From assembly GCA_910577465.1 (NCBI GenBank), contig CAJTMM010000008.1, positions 6,787 to 70,786 on the forward strand: a stretch of 64,000 bases of DNA, written 5' to 3'. The position numbers were made by a program, and so were the translations under genes. The notes under the pieces were generated by a model, which saw only the letters and a program-made list of their open reading frames with translations, ran no database searches and was not told where the DNA came from. Below are positions 8,514 to 18,900 of this stretch, in pieces (position 1 is the first letter of the stretch; each line of letters opens with the position of its first letter). This DNA comes from an uncultured Muribaculaceae bacterium. Lineage in GTDB: Bacteria > Bacteroidota > Bacteroidia > Bacteroidales > Muribaculaceae.

Positions 8514-9071
8514 ATGAAGAAATCTTATTTGTTTTTAGCCGATGGATTTGAAGAGGTGGAAGCCCTCGCTACAGTGGATGTGCTGCGTCGTGCCGAAATG
8601 GATGTGACGACAGTGTCAATCAATGCTACCCGTGAGGTTACAGGCGCCCATGGCGTGAGTGTGAATGCCGACTGCGTGATATCGGACATGAAACTTACCG
8701 CCGATACCGAATGGTTGATATGCCCGGGTGGTATGCCGGGAGCGTCCAATCTTGCCGCTTGCGAACCGTTGACCGCTATGTTGCGCGAGCATTATGCGCG
8801 CGGTGGTCGTGTGGCTGCAATCTGTGCTTCGCCGGCTGTGGTGCTCGCACCTCTCGGCATACTCGACGAACGTCCTGCCACGTGCTATCCCGGCTTTGAG
8901 TCCATAGCTGCCGGAGTGGATATGACAGGGAAGGATGTCGTGGCACTTGATACGTTGGTTACTGCCAATGGTCCTGCCAACACTTTGCCGTTTGCATTTG
9001 CCATAGTGTCAGTGAGCAAAGGCACTCAGGTGGCATCGGATGTGGCTGCCGGGATGCTTTACGGAAAGTGA
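8514..9071 (+). CDS. DJ-1/PfpI family protein
   Basis: A 185-residue member of the DJ-1/ThiJ/PfpI superfamily. The start MKKSYLFLADGFEEVEA is the family's usual N-terminus. The conserved cysteine lies in VAAICASPAVVLAPLG (about residue 105), and the Glu is in DGFEEVE (residue 14 or 15). In DJ-1-type proteins these make a reactive Cys-Glu pair linked to protein or metabolite deglycation, chaperone activity or oxidative stress. An earlier in-frame ATG at 8367 is rejected because a promoter box lies between the two. The exact activity is open. Confidence 0.9.
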   Translation: MKKSYLFLADGFEEVEALATVDVLRRAEMDVTTVSINATREVTGAHGVSVNADCVISDMKLTADTEWLICPGGMPGASNLAACEPLTAMLREHYARGGRVAAICASPAVVLAPLGILDERPATCYPGFESIAAGVDMTGKDVVALDTLVTANGPANTLPFAFAIVSVSKGTQVASDVAAGMLYGK

Positions 9072-9509
9072 CAGTGAGATTAATGTTAAAAATACGGGAT
9101 GGTGTGTAATTGCTAAAGATATAATCTTTAGTAAGGTGCGTGTGTGTTAATTTTATTTGAGCGTGGCGGATTAAATGGATTTCTTTTCCTACTTTTGATG
9201 CCGTTTTAAGTGTTGACGCACATTCTGCAATGCTCAAATAGAAATTTGGCACTGCGCCCGCTTGGTCGTATTTTTGAATGCGTCTAAAATACTCTCGCTC
9301 GGTAATGCTCAAATAAAAATTTGGCACTGCGCTCGCTTGGTCGTATTTTTGACTGCGTCTAAAATACTCTCGTTCGGCAGTGCTCAAATAAAAATTTGGC
9401 ACTGCACTCACTTATTCGTATTTTTGTCGCCAATTTGTGTTAGTCACATATAATAATGTGAACTGACCTGCTAAATAAAAGAAACTGATTCAAACACTAT
9501 ATTGCAGCC
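9072..9509. other. Gene-free stretch holding the 75-base repeats before topA
   Basis: No convincing gene. It contains the three-copy repeat (9231-9426) and, close to topA, a small palindrome with arms TCACAT (9444-9449) and ATGTGA (9456-9461). A minus-strand open frame crosses the repeat only because the period is a multiple of three. Confidence 0.6.
9231..9426. repeat. Three-copy 75-base tandem repeat
   Basis: Copies begin with TGCTCAAATA at 9231, 9306 and 9381, an exact 75-base step. Each continues through AATTTGGCACTGC and GGTCGTATTTTTG to AAAATACTCTCG. The third copy breaks off after about 46 bases. Differences between copies are few single-base changes. There is no spacer variation, so this is not CRISPR. 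It may be an interspersed non-coding repeat of this lineage. Confidence 0.9.
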
Positions 9510-11852
9510 ATGATAAAAAATCTTGTCATAGTGGAGTCGCCTGCCAAGGCTAAAACCATAGAAAAATTTTTAGGCAAGGACTACAAGGTGATGTCGAGCT
9601 ACGGCCATATACGCGATTTGCGTAAGAAGGATTTCAGCATAGACAAGGACCATGCGTTCGAACCGGAATATGAGATACCCGCCGATAAGCAGGAGCTTGT
9701 GAAGAGTCTGAAGAAGGCGGCTAAGGAGGCACAGATGGTGTGGCTTGCATCTGATGAGGACCGCGAGGGAGAGGCTATAGCATGGCACCTTTATGAAGTG
9801 CTGGGACTTAATGCCGAAACGACGCGGCGCATAGTGTTTCATGAGATAACCAAGGATGCGATACTCAATGCCATAGCCAATCCCCGCGGGATAGATATAA
9901 ACCGTGTGGATGCGCAACAGGCACGCCGCGTGCTGGACCGTATAGTGGGTTTTGAGCTGTCGCCGGTGCTGTGGAAGAAAATCAAGCCGGCGTTGTCGGC
10001 AGGTCGTGTCCAGTCGGTTGCCGTGCGCCTTATAGTGGAACGTGAGAATGAGATAAAGAATTTCGTTGCCGAGCCGTATTTCCGTGTCACCGCACAGTTC
10101 TCCGACGCGCAACGCCATCAACCCATACGTGCGGAATTGTCGAAACGACTGCCGGATGAGACTGCGGCACGAGCGTTTCTGGAGGATTGCAAGAATGCCG
10201 GATATAAGGTGACCGATGTGAGCGTGAAGCCGCTCAAGAAGTCGCCCGCAGCCCCCTTTACCACCTCCACGCTACAACAAGAAGCAGCCCGCAAGCTCGG
10301 TTTTACCGTGTCACAGACCATGATGGTGGCACAACGTCTTTATGAAGCCGGTCACATAACATATATGCGTACGGACTCGCTCAATCTGTCGTCGCTGGCA
10401 ATATCCACGATATCGGCAGAGATAAAATCGACTTTGGGCGAAGATTATCTGAAAGTGCGGCATTACCATACCCGCTCAAAAGGAGCGCAGGAGGCACACG
10501 AGGCCATACGTCCGACATATATATCCAATCATGATATAGACGGAACCCAGCAGGAGCGCAGACTTTACGCGCTGATATGGAAACGTACGATAGCGTCGCA
10601 GATGGCCGATGCGGAGATAGAAAAGACAACTGTGGAAATCACTCCGAGCACCCGTAGCGAACATTTCACGGCTACAGGGGAGGTAGTGCGTTTCGACGGC
10701 TTCCTGCGAGTGTACAGCGAGAGCCGCGATGATGCCCCGCAGGATGATGCCGACATGTCCGTGCTCCCCCCGGTAGAGCGCGGCCAGATGCTCGATGCCG
10801 ACGAAATAGTGGCTACGGAGCGTTACACACAGCATCCTCCGCGATATACCGAAGCATCGTTGGTGAAAAAGATGGAGGAGCTGGGCATAGGACGTCCGTC
10901 GACCTATGCTCCTACAATATCCACTATCCAGCAGCGTGAATATGTGGAGAAGGGTGACCGTCCGGGTGAGAAACGTGAGTTTGTAACTTTGCGGTTGGCT
11001 GACCATAGATTGACCACCGACAGCGCGTCAATGACCGTGGGCGCCGACAAAGGCAAACTCGTGCCTACTGATATAGGAGTGGTGGTCAATGACTTCCTTA
11101 CTGAATATTTCCCCAATGTACTTGACTATAATTTCACCGCTGATCTGGAAGAACGCTTTGACCTGGTTGCCGAAGGCAAGGCTGCATGGCAGAAAGAGAT
11201 AGGCGATTTCTATGATGTGTTCCATCCCGAAGTGGAGAAAGCCAACGGCATGAGACTCGAACACAAAGTGGGCGAGCGTCTGTTGGGTACACATCCCGAG
11301 AGCGGCAAGCCGGTGTCGGTGAAAATAGGCCGTTTCGGACCGGTGGTTCAGATAGGCGACAGCGGAGATGAAGAGAAACCTCAGTTTGCGTCGTTGCGCA
11401 AGGAGCAGTCGGTATTTGACATCACACTGGAGGAGGCTTTGAAATTGTTTGAACTACCGCGTACACTCGGCAAATATGAGGATGCCGAGGTGACGGTTGC
11501 CGTGGGACGGTTCGGACCGTATGTGCGCCATGCCGGCAAATTCGTGTCGATACCCAAGGCGTTGAACCCCCTGTCGATAACTCTCGAAGAGGCCGTGGAA
11601 CTTATAAACAAGAAGCGGGAAGCGGATGACAAGAAGGTGGTAAAGACCTTTGACGAAGATGCGGATATGCAGATATTGAACGGCCGCTACGGAGTGTATA
11701 TTGCCTATAAGAAAAGCAATTACAAGATACCGAAGACCGTGGCCGACCCCTCGGCACTCACTCTCGAAGAGTGTCTTGCGATAGTACAACAGCAGGACGA
11801 GAAGCCGAAGAAGACAACAACACGCCGTGTCGTTGCCAAGAAGAAAAAATAA
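9510..11852 (+). CDS. topA: DNA topoisomerase I (type IA)
   Basis: Relaxes negative supercoils by single-strand cutting. It has 780 residues. The Toprim domain starts at once (VIVESPAKAKTIEKFLG, then SDEDREGEAIAWH near residue 80). The active-site tyrosine is Tyr285 in ITYMRTDSLNLS. Repeats of the topoisomerase C-terminal type follow (GRFGPVVQIGD, GRFGPYVRHAGKFVSI, GRYGVYIAYKKSNYKIP), and the protein ends in a lysine-rich tail (VVAKKKK). The tetracysteine zinc fingers of the enterobacterial enzyme are absent, which is usual for this phylum. A pseudouridine synthase gene follows after 35 bases. Confidence 0.97.
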   Translation: MIKNLVIVESPAKAKTIEKFLGKDYKVMSSYGHIRDLRKKDFSIDKDHAFEPEYEIPADKQELVKSLKKAAKEAQMVWLASDEDREGEAIAWHLYEVLGLNAETTRRIVFHEITKDAILNAIANPRGIDINRVDAQQARRVLDRIVGFELSPVLWKKIKPALSAGRVQSVAVRLIVERENEIKNFVAEPYFRVTAQFSDAQRHQPIRAELSKRLPDETAARAFLEDCKNAGYKVTDVSVKPLKKSPAAPFTTSTLQQEAARKLGFTVSQTMMVAQRLYEAGHITYMRTDSLNLSSLAISTISAEIKSTLGEDYLKVRHYHTRSKGAQEAHEAIRPTYISNHDIDGTQQERRLYALIWKRTIASQMADAEIEKTTVEITPSTRSEHFTATGEVVRFDGFLRVYSESRDDAPQDDADMSVLPPVERGQMLDADEIVATERYTQHPPRYTEASLVKKMEELGIGRPSTYAPTISTIQQREYVEKGDRPGEKREFVTLRLADHRLTTDSASMTVGADKGKLVPTDIGVVVNDFLTEYFPNVLDYNFTADLEERFDLVAEGKAAWQKEIGDFYDVFHPEVEKANGMRLEHKVGERLLGTHPESGKPVSVKIGRFGPVVQIGDSGDEEKPQFASLRKEQSVFDITLEEALKLFELPRTLGKYEDAEVTVAVGRFGPYVRHAGKFVSIPKALNPLSITLEEAVELINKKREADDKKVVKTFDEDADMQILNGRYGVYIAYKKSNYKIPKTVADPSALTLEECLAIVQQQDEKPKKTTTRRVVAKKKK

Positions 11853-11887
11853 CAGACGTTGAACCACTGTAAAAACAGGATAATATT

Positions 11888-12811
11888 ATGCCGCGACGTG
11901 CATCGGAAGGCAAGCAAAGGGTGTCGCCCTTCAAGCCTGATGTGATAAATAAATATAATGTGACGGAGGATGCTCCGCTGCTTGAGTTCCTGATATCGGC
12001 AATGCCTGAGGTAAAGCGTACGCGCTTGAAACAGATGCTCGGACATGACCAAGTAGCCGTGAACGGCATACCCCAACGCCAGTTTGACCATGAGCTGAAA
12101 GCGGGCGATGAGGTGAAAGTGAACTTCACCCGCGAATTTAAAGTGTTCTATCACCGCCGACTGAAGATAGTGTATGAGGATGACGACATCATAGTGGTGA
12201 ACAAAGGCTACGGGTTGCTCTCGATGGGTACCGATACAAAGAAAGACGGCACAGCGTATTCGATACTGCGCGACTACGTGAAATGGGCCAATCCGATGAA
12301 CAAGCTATTTATAGTGCACCGCCTTGACCGTGACACGTCGGGGCTTATGATGTTTGCCAAGAACGAAAAGGCTAAGGAAACGATGCAGCACAACTGGAAC
12401 AATATGGTGCTGAACCGTAAATATCTTGCCGTGGTGGAGGGTGATGTGGAACCGTCGGAAGGTGTGGTGCGCAGCTATCTTGCCGAGACATCGAAATATG
12501 AGGTGTATTCCACCGACGACCCCTCGAAAGGACAGCTTGCGGTGACCCGCTACAAGACTTTAAAGCAGGGTCCGAATTACACTATGCTTGAAGTGGAGCT
12601 GGATACCGGCCGCAAGAATCAGATACGTGTGCACATGAAAGACCTGGGTCATCCGATATCCGGCGACCGCCGCTATGGAGCAGGTGCGAGTCCGATACAC
12701 CGGTTGGCGCTTCATGCGCAGACGTTGCGTTTTGTGCATCCAGTGACGCGGCGTGAGATGAACTTCAGTACGCCGATACCGGCATCGTTCCTGTCGCTTA
12801 CCCGCCGGTGA
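11888..12811 (+). CDS. RluA-family pseudouridine synthase
   Basis: A 307-residue RNA-modifying enzyme converting uridine to pseudouridine, with rRNA as the likely target. An N-terminal S4-like RNA-binding part (KRTRLKQMLGHDQVAVNG, about residues 45-62) precedes the catalytic domain with HRLDRDTSGLMMFAKN (catalytic Asp near residue 144). GRKNQIRVHMKDLGHPISGD follows (about residue 240). It resembles RluD/RluC-type enzymes; the exact target uridines cannot be told. It lies just downstream of topA in the same direction. Confidence 0.9.
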   Translation: MPRRASEGKQRVSPFKPDVINKYNVTEDAPLLEFLISAMPEVKRTRLKQMLGHDQVAVNGIPQRQFDHELKAGDEVKVNFTREFKVFYHRRLKIVYEDDDIIVVNKGYGLLSMGTDTKKDGTAYSILRDYVKWANPMNKLFIVHRLDRDTSGLMMFAKNEKAKETMQHNWNNMVLNRKYLAVVEGDVEPSEGVVRSYLAETSKYEVYSTDDPSKGQLAVTRYKTLKQGPNYTMLEVELDTGRKNQIRVHMKDLGHPISGDRRYGAGASPIHRLALHAQTLRFVHPVTRREMNFSTPIPASFLSLTRR

Positions 12812-12890
12812 TAAGCGTGGCGGGGTGTAGACTCCGCCGTACCGCGCGGCAACCATTGTAAGAAAAATCGTGACGGAATGGCAAATAAAA

Positions 12891-12922
12891 TTTGCTAAAG
12901 GATGGGATATTCATTAACTTTG
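12891..12922 (+). promoter_or_regulatory. Promoter of pyrBI
   Basis: TTTG (12891-12894), 20 bases, then TAACTTTG (12915-12922): a close match to the Bacteroidetes consensus. It decides the pyrB start, because the longer in-frame ATG at 12902 lies inside the promoter. Confidence 0.7.
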
Positions 12923-12961
12923 CAGTCACAGGATATTCACATTCGGAAACATTCCAACGAT

Positions 12962-13894
12962 ATGAACAGCAACAGTCTCGTGTCGATAGATGACATCTCA
13001 CGCGATGAAATCCTCGACTTAATAGAGCGAGCACGCTTCTTCGAAGAGCACCCCGACCAAAAAATTCTTGACGGGAAGGTCGTGGCGACTCTTTTTTTTG
13101 AACCGTCGACCCGCACGCGCCTTAGTTTTGAAACCGCAGTGAACCGTCTCGGCGGACGAGTGATAGGCTTCTCGGATGTCTCCACCACCAGTTCGTCGAA
13201 AGGTGAGACTCTCAAGGACACCATAAAGATGGTGAGCAATTATGTGGACCTGATAATCATGCGCCACTATCTGGAAGGGGCGGCGCGTTATGCCACTGAG
13301 GTGACAGACGTTCCGGTAATCAATGCCGGAGACGGTGCCAACCAGCATCCGTCGCAAACGATGCTCGACCTCTATTCGATATCCAAGACGCAGGGTCGTC
13401 TCGACAATCTGACCATAACGATGGTGGGTGACCTAAAGTACGGACGTACGGTGCATTCGTTGCTGATGGCGTTGCGCTACTTCAATCCCACGTTCCATTT
13501 CGTGGCATGCGACGAGTTGAAAATGCCCAAGGAGTACAAGGAATTCTGTGACGCCAACGGGCTGCGCTATTACGAGCACACGGAGTTCTCGCAGGATGTG
13601 ATAAACCAATCCGACATATTGTACATGACGCGTGTACAGCGTGAACGTTTCACCGACATCATGGAGTATGAACGAGTGAAGAATCTGTACAATCTGCATG
13701 CGTCGATGCTTGATGATTCGAAGCCGAATCTGCGTGTGCTCCATCCGCTTCCCCGCGTCAATGAGATAGCCCAGGATGTGGATGACAATCCGAAGGCGTA
13801 CTATTTCGAACAGGCACGCAACGGGTTATATGCCCGTCAGGCTATAATATGCAAGGCATTGGGAATAGATATTTACAAGGAGGCAGCCGTATGA
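12962..13894 (+). CDS. pyrB: Aspartate carbamoyltransferase, catalytic subunit
   Basis: Makes N-carbamoyl-L-aspartate from carbamoyl phosphate and aspartate, the first committed step of pyrimidine synthesis. It has 310 residues from the ATG at 12962 ([17 protein letters not shown]). The carbamoyl phosphate motif [13 protein letters not shown] is near residue 48. Further family markers are [12 protein letters not shown] and HPLPRVNEI (about residue 262). It overlaps pyrI by four bases (ATGA), so the two are translationally coupled and form the regulated dodecamer. Confidence 0.97.
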   Translation: MNSNSLVSIDDISRDEILDLIERARFFEEHPDQKILDGKVVATLFFEPSTRTRLSFETAVNRLGGRVIGFSDVSTTSSSKGETLKDTIKMVSNYVDLIIMRHYLEGAARYATEVTDVPVINAGDGANQHPSQTMLDLYSISKTQGRLDNLTITMVGDLKYGRTVHSLLMALRYFNPTFHFVACDELKMPKEYKEFCDANGLRYYEHTEFSQDVINQSDILYMTRVQRERFTDIMEYERVKNLYNLHASMLDDSKPNLRVLHPLPRVNEIAQDVDDNPKAYYFEQARNGLYARQAIICKALGIDIYKEAAV

Positions 13895-14355
13895 CGACAA
13901 CAGCAAAGAAAGAACTCGCAGTGGCTGCACTGCGCCAGGGCACGGTGATAGACCACGTGCCTAACAATGTGCTGTTCAAGGCAGTGAAGATACTGGGTAT
14001 TGAACGCATGAACAATAATGTGACTATCGGTAATAACCTGTCGAGCAAACGATTGGGTCTGAAGGGCATAATCAAGGTAGCCGACGTGGAATTTCCGGAG
14101 GATGTGATAAACCGCATAGCCCTGATAGCCCCGCACGCGAAAATCAATATAATACGTGATTTCGATGTGGTGGAGAAGCGTCAGGTGCAGTTGCCCGACG
14201 AGATAGTGGGCATAGTGCGTTGCGGCAATCCGAAGTGCATAACCAATAATGAACCGATGCGCACACGCTTCCATGTAGTGGACCGCGAGGATGTGACTAT
14301 ACGTTGCCATTACTGCGGTCAAAGCGTGAAAAGCGGTGATGCGATAATAGATTAA
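13891..14355 (+). CDS. pyrI: Aspartate carbamoyltransferase, regulatory subunit
   Basis: The 154-residue allosteric subunit that binds nucleotides and, through a structural zinc, docks onto PyrB. The allosteric part begins [15 protein letters not shown]. The C-terminal zinc site has four cysteines in [11 protein letters not shown] and [10 protein letters not shown]. The start is the ATG overlapping the pyrB stop, matching the family's N-terminus. Confidence 0.96.
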   Translation: MTTTAKKELAVAALRQGTVIDHVPNNVLFKAVKILGIERMNNNVTIGNNLSSKRLGLKGIIKVADVEFPEDVINRIALIAPHAKINIIRDFDVVEKRQVQLPDEIVGIVRCGNPKCITNNEPMRTRFHVVDREDVTIRCHYCGQSVKSGDAIID

Positions 14356-14374
14356 TGCGCAAGGGCTACGTGTT

Positions 14375-14944
14375 ATGAAGCAAGTGTGGAAACCCGGCAC
14401 CATGATATATCCGCTCCCGGCTGTGCTGGTGAGCTGCGGTGACATGGAGCGCAGCAATCTCATCACTGTGGCGTGGACCGGAACATTGTGTACCGACCCT
14501 GCCATGTGCTATATATCGGTGCGCCCCGAACGTTACTCATACGAGTTGATAAAGGAGCGCATGGAGTTTACCATCAACCTGACTACCGCGGATATGGCGC
14601 GTGCCACCGATTGGTGCGGCGTGCGTTCGGGCCGTGACTATGACAAGTGGAAAGAGACCGGGCTTACGCCGGTGGAGGGTGTGAAGGTAGGGTGTCCGCA
14701 CATAGCCGAATCGCCCTTAAGCATAGAGTGCCGTGTGAAGGAGATAGTGCATCTGGGCAGTCACGATATGTTCATAGCCGATGTGCTTGCCGTGCTCGCC
14801 GATGAGACACTGCTCGATGCCGAAACCGGAGCATTCCAATTGGGCAATGCCGGATTGCTGAACTATTCACACGGGCAATATTACGCCCAAGGCGAGCCGT
14901 TGGGCAGGTTCGGCTGGACTGTTGCCAAGAAGAAAAAACAATGA
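14375..14944 (+). CDS. Flavin reductase family protein
   Basis: A 189-residue FMN-binding split-barrel protein (flavin reductase-like/DUF447-type fold). The motifs are LVSCGDMERSNLITVAWTGTLC near residue 15 (read in two parts) and ISVRPERYSYELI (about residue 49), the FMN-phosphate region of this family. It ends in a basic tail (VAKKKKQ). The likely role is NAD(P)H-dependent flavin reduction or flavoprotein redox; the partner is unknown. It sits between pyrI and glyA, 19 bases after pyrI. Confidence 0.85.
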   Translation: MKQVWKPGTMIYPLPAVLVSCGDMERSNLITVAWTGTLCTDPAMCYISVRPERYSYELIKERMEFTINLTTADMARATDWCGVRSGRDYDKWKETGLTPVEGVKVGCPHIAESPLSIECRVKEIVHLGSHDMFIADVLAVLADETLLDAETGAFQLGNAGLLNYSHGQYYAQGEPLGRFGWTVAKKKKQ

Positions 14945-14981
14945 CAGAGTAAAAATCCAATAGATATAATTTTACAACATT

Positions 14982-16262
<1,281 letters not shown>

Positions 16263-16288
16263 GAAATACTCTTAGATATTGATAAAGT

Positions 16289-16320
16289 GCGCCGATGTGA
16301 AAAACACCGGCGCATTTTAT
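16289..16320 (+). terminator. Intrinsic terminator of glyA
   Basis: TGCGCCG (16289-16295) pairs with CGGCGCA (16309-16315), extended inward by a further TGT/ACA match, and is followed by TTTTATT. It ends the topA-to-glyA side before the sulfatase promoter. Confidence 0.8.
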
Positions 16321-16350
16321 TGCGAGGGGGACGGAATGATGTTATCTTTG
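16320..16350 (+). promoter_or_regulatory. Promoter of the sulfatase gene
   Basis: A TTG at 16320-16322, 20 bases, then TATCTTTG at 16343-16350. It overlaps the tail of the glyA terminator, giving the sulfatase its own transcript. Confidence 0.6.
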
Positions 16351-16362
16351 TGATTCAATGTA

Positions 16363-17943
16363 ATGAATTTCATGGCTATGAATTATAAAAATGTGATGCC
16401 TTGTGCCGTAGCGGCAATGTTGGGCAACCATGCTGCCGATGCGGCTGAAACGCGCGAGCAGCGTCCAAACGTGATATTGATTTATGCCGATGACCTTGGC
16501 TATGGCGATCTGGAATGCTATGGAGCGAAAAACGTGAGCACACCTAATGTGAACCGTCTTGCCGGCGATGGCATACGGTTTACCAACGCTCATGCAGCTG
16601 CCGCTACAAGTACACCGTCGCGTTACGGAATGCTCACGGGTGAGTATGCGTGGCGTAAGGAGGGTACCGATGTCGCCGCCGGCAATGCCGGTATGATAAT
16701 ACGTCCCGAGCAGTTCACGATGGCTGATGCGTTCAAGAGCCGCGGGTACAGTACGGCAGCGTTCGGCAAATGGCATCTTGGACTCGGTGACAAGTCGGGT
16801 GAGCAGGACTGGAACGCTCCGCTTCCGGCGGCACTCGCTGACCTGGGATTTGACTATTCATATATAATGGCCGCCACTGCCGACCGTGTGCCGTGTGTGT
16901 TCATAGAGAACGGCATGGTTGCCAATTATGATGCCGACGCTCCGATAGAGGTGAGCTATGTGCGTAATTTCGAGGGCGAACCTACCGGAAAGGATAATCC
17001 GGAATTGCTGTATAATATGCTGCCGAGCCATGGACATGACCAGTCGATAGTGAACGGAATAAGCCGAATAGGCTATATGAAGGGTGGCGGTAAGGCATTG
17101 TGGAAGGATGAGAATATAGCAGATTCCATAACAGAGCATGCGTTGGCTTATATGCGTGAGCATAGCAGTGAGCCGTTTTTCATGTATTTTGCCACGAACG
17201 ATGTCCATGTGCCGCGATTCCCTCACGAACGGTTCAGGGGCAAGAATGCAATGGGTGTTCGTGGTGATGCTATAGTGCAGTTTGACTGGAGCGTGGGACG
17301 GATATTGGATGCACTCGATAGTCTCGGTATAGCGGATAATACGCTTGTGATACTGTCGAGCGATAACGGACCTGTGGTGGATGACGGGTATGATGACCGA
17401 GCCAAGGAGTTGCTCAACGGGCATTCGCCTACAGGCGGATTGCGCGGAGGTAAATACAGTGCCTTTGAGGGTGGTACGCGTGTGCCTATGATAGTGCGTT
17501 GGCCCGGTCATGTGGACAAGGGCATGGAGAGTGATGTGCTGGTGTCGCAGATTGATTGGCTGTCGTCGTTGGCAGGATTGATAGGAGCCCGCGTGCCCCG
17601 CGGAGCCGCGCCGGACAGTTACGACCGTTTGGGCAATATGCTCGGTACGGATTCCAGTCCGCGTCCATGGGTGCTGGAGCAGGCTGCTGACAAAACGCTT
17701 TCGCTCCGTACGCCCGAGTGGAAATACATAGAGCCGAGTCAAGGTCCGAAGATAGTGCCTTGGGGTACCGAAATCGAGACCGGATATCTGTCGGAGCCGC
17801 AGCTTTACGGAGCGTCGGACAGCGGTGAACTGGAAAATGTGGCGGCGCGTTATCCCGATACTGTAAAGAGAATGCAGGAAATAGTGCGGGCTGTACGTGG
17901 TAATGATGAGAGACTTTTACGTCAACTCGGCGCACGTCCGTAG
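16363..17943 (+). CDS. Sulfatase, serine-type catalytic motif
   Basis: A 526-residue arylsulfatase-family hydrolase that removes sulfate esters, probably from host or dietary glycans. Metal-binding Asp-Asp is in LIYADDLGYGDLE (about residues 39-51). The nucleophile motif is S83-T-P-S-R87, the Ser-type form that needs conversion to formylglycine by an anaerobic radical-SAM sulfatase-maturing enzyme. No such gene is in the window. Other signs are FGKWHLGLGDKSG and LSSDNGPVVDDGY. The first 29 residues (VMPCAVAAMLGNHAADA) look like a weak signal peptide. The start could also be the ATG at 16372 or 16378. Confidence 0.92.
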   Translation: MNFMAMNYKNVMPCAVAAMLGNHAADAAETREQRPNVILIYADDLGYGDLECYGAKNVSTPNVNRLAGDGIRFTNAHAAAATSTPSRYGMLTGEYAWRKEGTDVAAGNAGMIIRPEQFTMADAFKSRGYSTAAFGKWHLGLGDKSGEQDWNAPLPAALADLGFDYSYIMAATADRVPCVFIENGMVANYDADAPIEVSYVRNFEGEPTGKDNPELLYNMLPSHGHDQSIVNGISRIGYMKGGGKALWKDENIADSITEHALAYMREHSSEPFFMYFATNDVHVPRFPHERFRGKNAMGVRGDAIVQFDWSVGRILDALDSLGIADNTLVILSSDNGPVVDDGYDDRAKELLNGHSPTGGLRGGKYSAFEGGTRVPMIVRWPGHVDKGMESDVLVSQIDWLSSLAGLIGARVPRGAAPDSYDRLGNMLGTDSSPRPWVLEQAADKTLSLRTPEWKYIEPSQGPKIVPWGTEIETGYLSEPQLYGASDSGELENVAARYPDTVKRMQEIVRAVRGNDERLLRQLGARP

Positions 17944-17986
17944 ATAGTCGTATGAGGATGTGGTGTGCCGATTGAAAAGAATTTGG

Positions 17987-17994
17987 TAACTTTG
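17987..17994 (+). promoter_or_regulatory. Minus-7 box for lgt
   Basis: TAACTTTG lies 28 bases ahead of the lgt ATG at 18023. A matching upstream TTTG at the right distance was not clear. Confidence 0.4.
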
Positions 17995-18022
17995 CAGGGT
18001 TAATAATTTAGATTGAAGATTT

Positions 18023-18880
18023 ATGCTTGGATATATAGTATGGAATGTCAGTCCTGAACTTATAAGCTCGCCGATCTCGGTTCGCTGGTATGGATTGATG
18101 TTTGCCATAGGTTTCCTGATAGGCTACGAGATAGTGGGCCGTATGTTCAAACACGAGGGTGCACCCGAGAAGTGGCTCGGCACATTGCTACTGTGGGTTG
18201 TTGCCGGAACTATCGTGGGCGCGCGTCTGGGACATGTGTTTTTCTACGAGTGGGATTTCTACGGTTCGCATCCTATGGAGATATTCAAGGTGTGGAACGG
18301 AGGTCTGGCAAGCCACGGCGGCACTATAGGTGTGATACTCGGTGTGCTGATGTTCTCGCTCATCACCACCAAACGCAGTCCGCTGTGGACATTTGACCGC
18401 CTTGTGGTGCCGATAGCGCTGGTGGGGGGATTGATAAGGATAGGCAATCTGATGAATTCCGAGATATTCGGTCACGGCACAGACCTTCCATGGGGTATGA
18501 TGTTTGTGCGCTCGCGCGAGTGGCACGAAATGTATCAGGGGGTGGCGTGCCATCCGACGCAGATTTATGAGGCGTTGTGTTATTTCGCATTGTTTGCGCT
18601 GCTTATGTGGATGTACTGGAAGAAGAATGCCGAGGAGCGTCCGGGCTTGATATTCGGAGTGTTTTTCTTAGGAATTTTCGTGCCGCGCTTCCTGATAGAA
18701 TTTATAAAGAACGACCAGGTGGCGTTTGAAGCCAATATGTCGCTCAATATGGGGCAATGGCTGAGTGTGCCGTGCATAGCAGCCGGGGTGTTCTTCGTGT
18801 GCTACGCATTGTCACGCCCGAAAGTGCATTTGGATTTTCCTAACCGATTCGCCGATGAGAAACCGGTGAAGAAAAAGTAA
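18023..18880 (+). CDS. lgt: Prolipoprotein diacylglyceryl transferase
   Basis: Inner-membrane enzyme that attaches diacylglycerol to the lipobox cysteine of prelipoproteins. It has 285 residues with about seven hydrophobic segments. Signatures are RWYGLMFAIGFLIGY (about residue 22), WVVAGTIVGARLGHVFFYE, NGGLASHGGTIGVILG (about 93, with the essential His-Gly-Gly) and GGLIRIGNLMNSEIFG. The C-terminus is basic (DEKPVKKK). The neighbouring SusCD-type lipoproteins are its kind of substrate. Confidence 0.97.
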   Translation: MLGYIVWNVSPELISSPISVRWYGLMFAIGFLIGYEIVGRMFKHEGAPEKWLGTLLLWVVAGTIVGARLGHVFFYEWDFYGSHPMEIFKVWNGGLASHGGTIGVILGVLMFSLITTKRSPLWTFDRLVVPIALVGGLIRIGNLMNSEIFGHGTDLPWGMMFVRSREWHEMYQGVACHPTQIYEALCYFALFALLMWMYWKKNAEERPGLIFGVFFLGIFVPRFLIEFIKNDQVAFEANMSLNMGQWLSVPCIAAGVFFVCYALSRPKVHLDFPNRFADEKPVKKK

Positions 18881-18900
18881 CGATTTAGCGATTGAATGCT

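Noticed and set aside
8959..9411. Minus-strand open frame with 25-residue repeats
   Set aside because: It exists only because a 75-base DNA repeat is a multiple of three; it overlaps the end of the DJ-1 gene and has no promoter or family match.
9231..9426. CRISPR array
   Set aside because: The copies are contiguous with no unique spacers and no cas genes are present.
9444..9461. TCACAT-N6-ATGTGA palindrome before topA as a regulator site
   Set aside because: Short arms and no matching regulator; noted only as part of the intergenic description.
12902..12961. N-terminal extension of pyrB
   Set aside because: The promoter minus-7 box falls inside it and homologous proteins begin at the later ATG.
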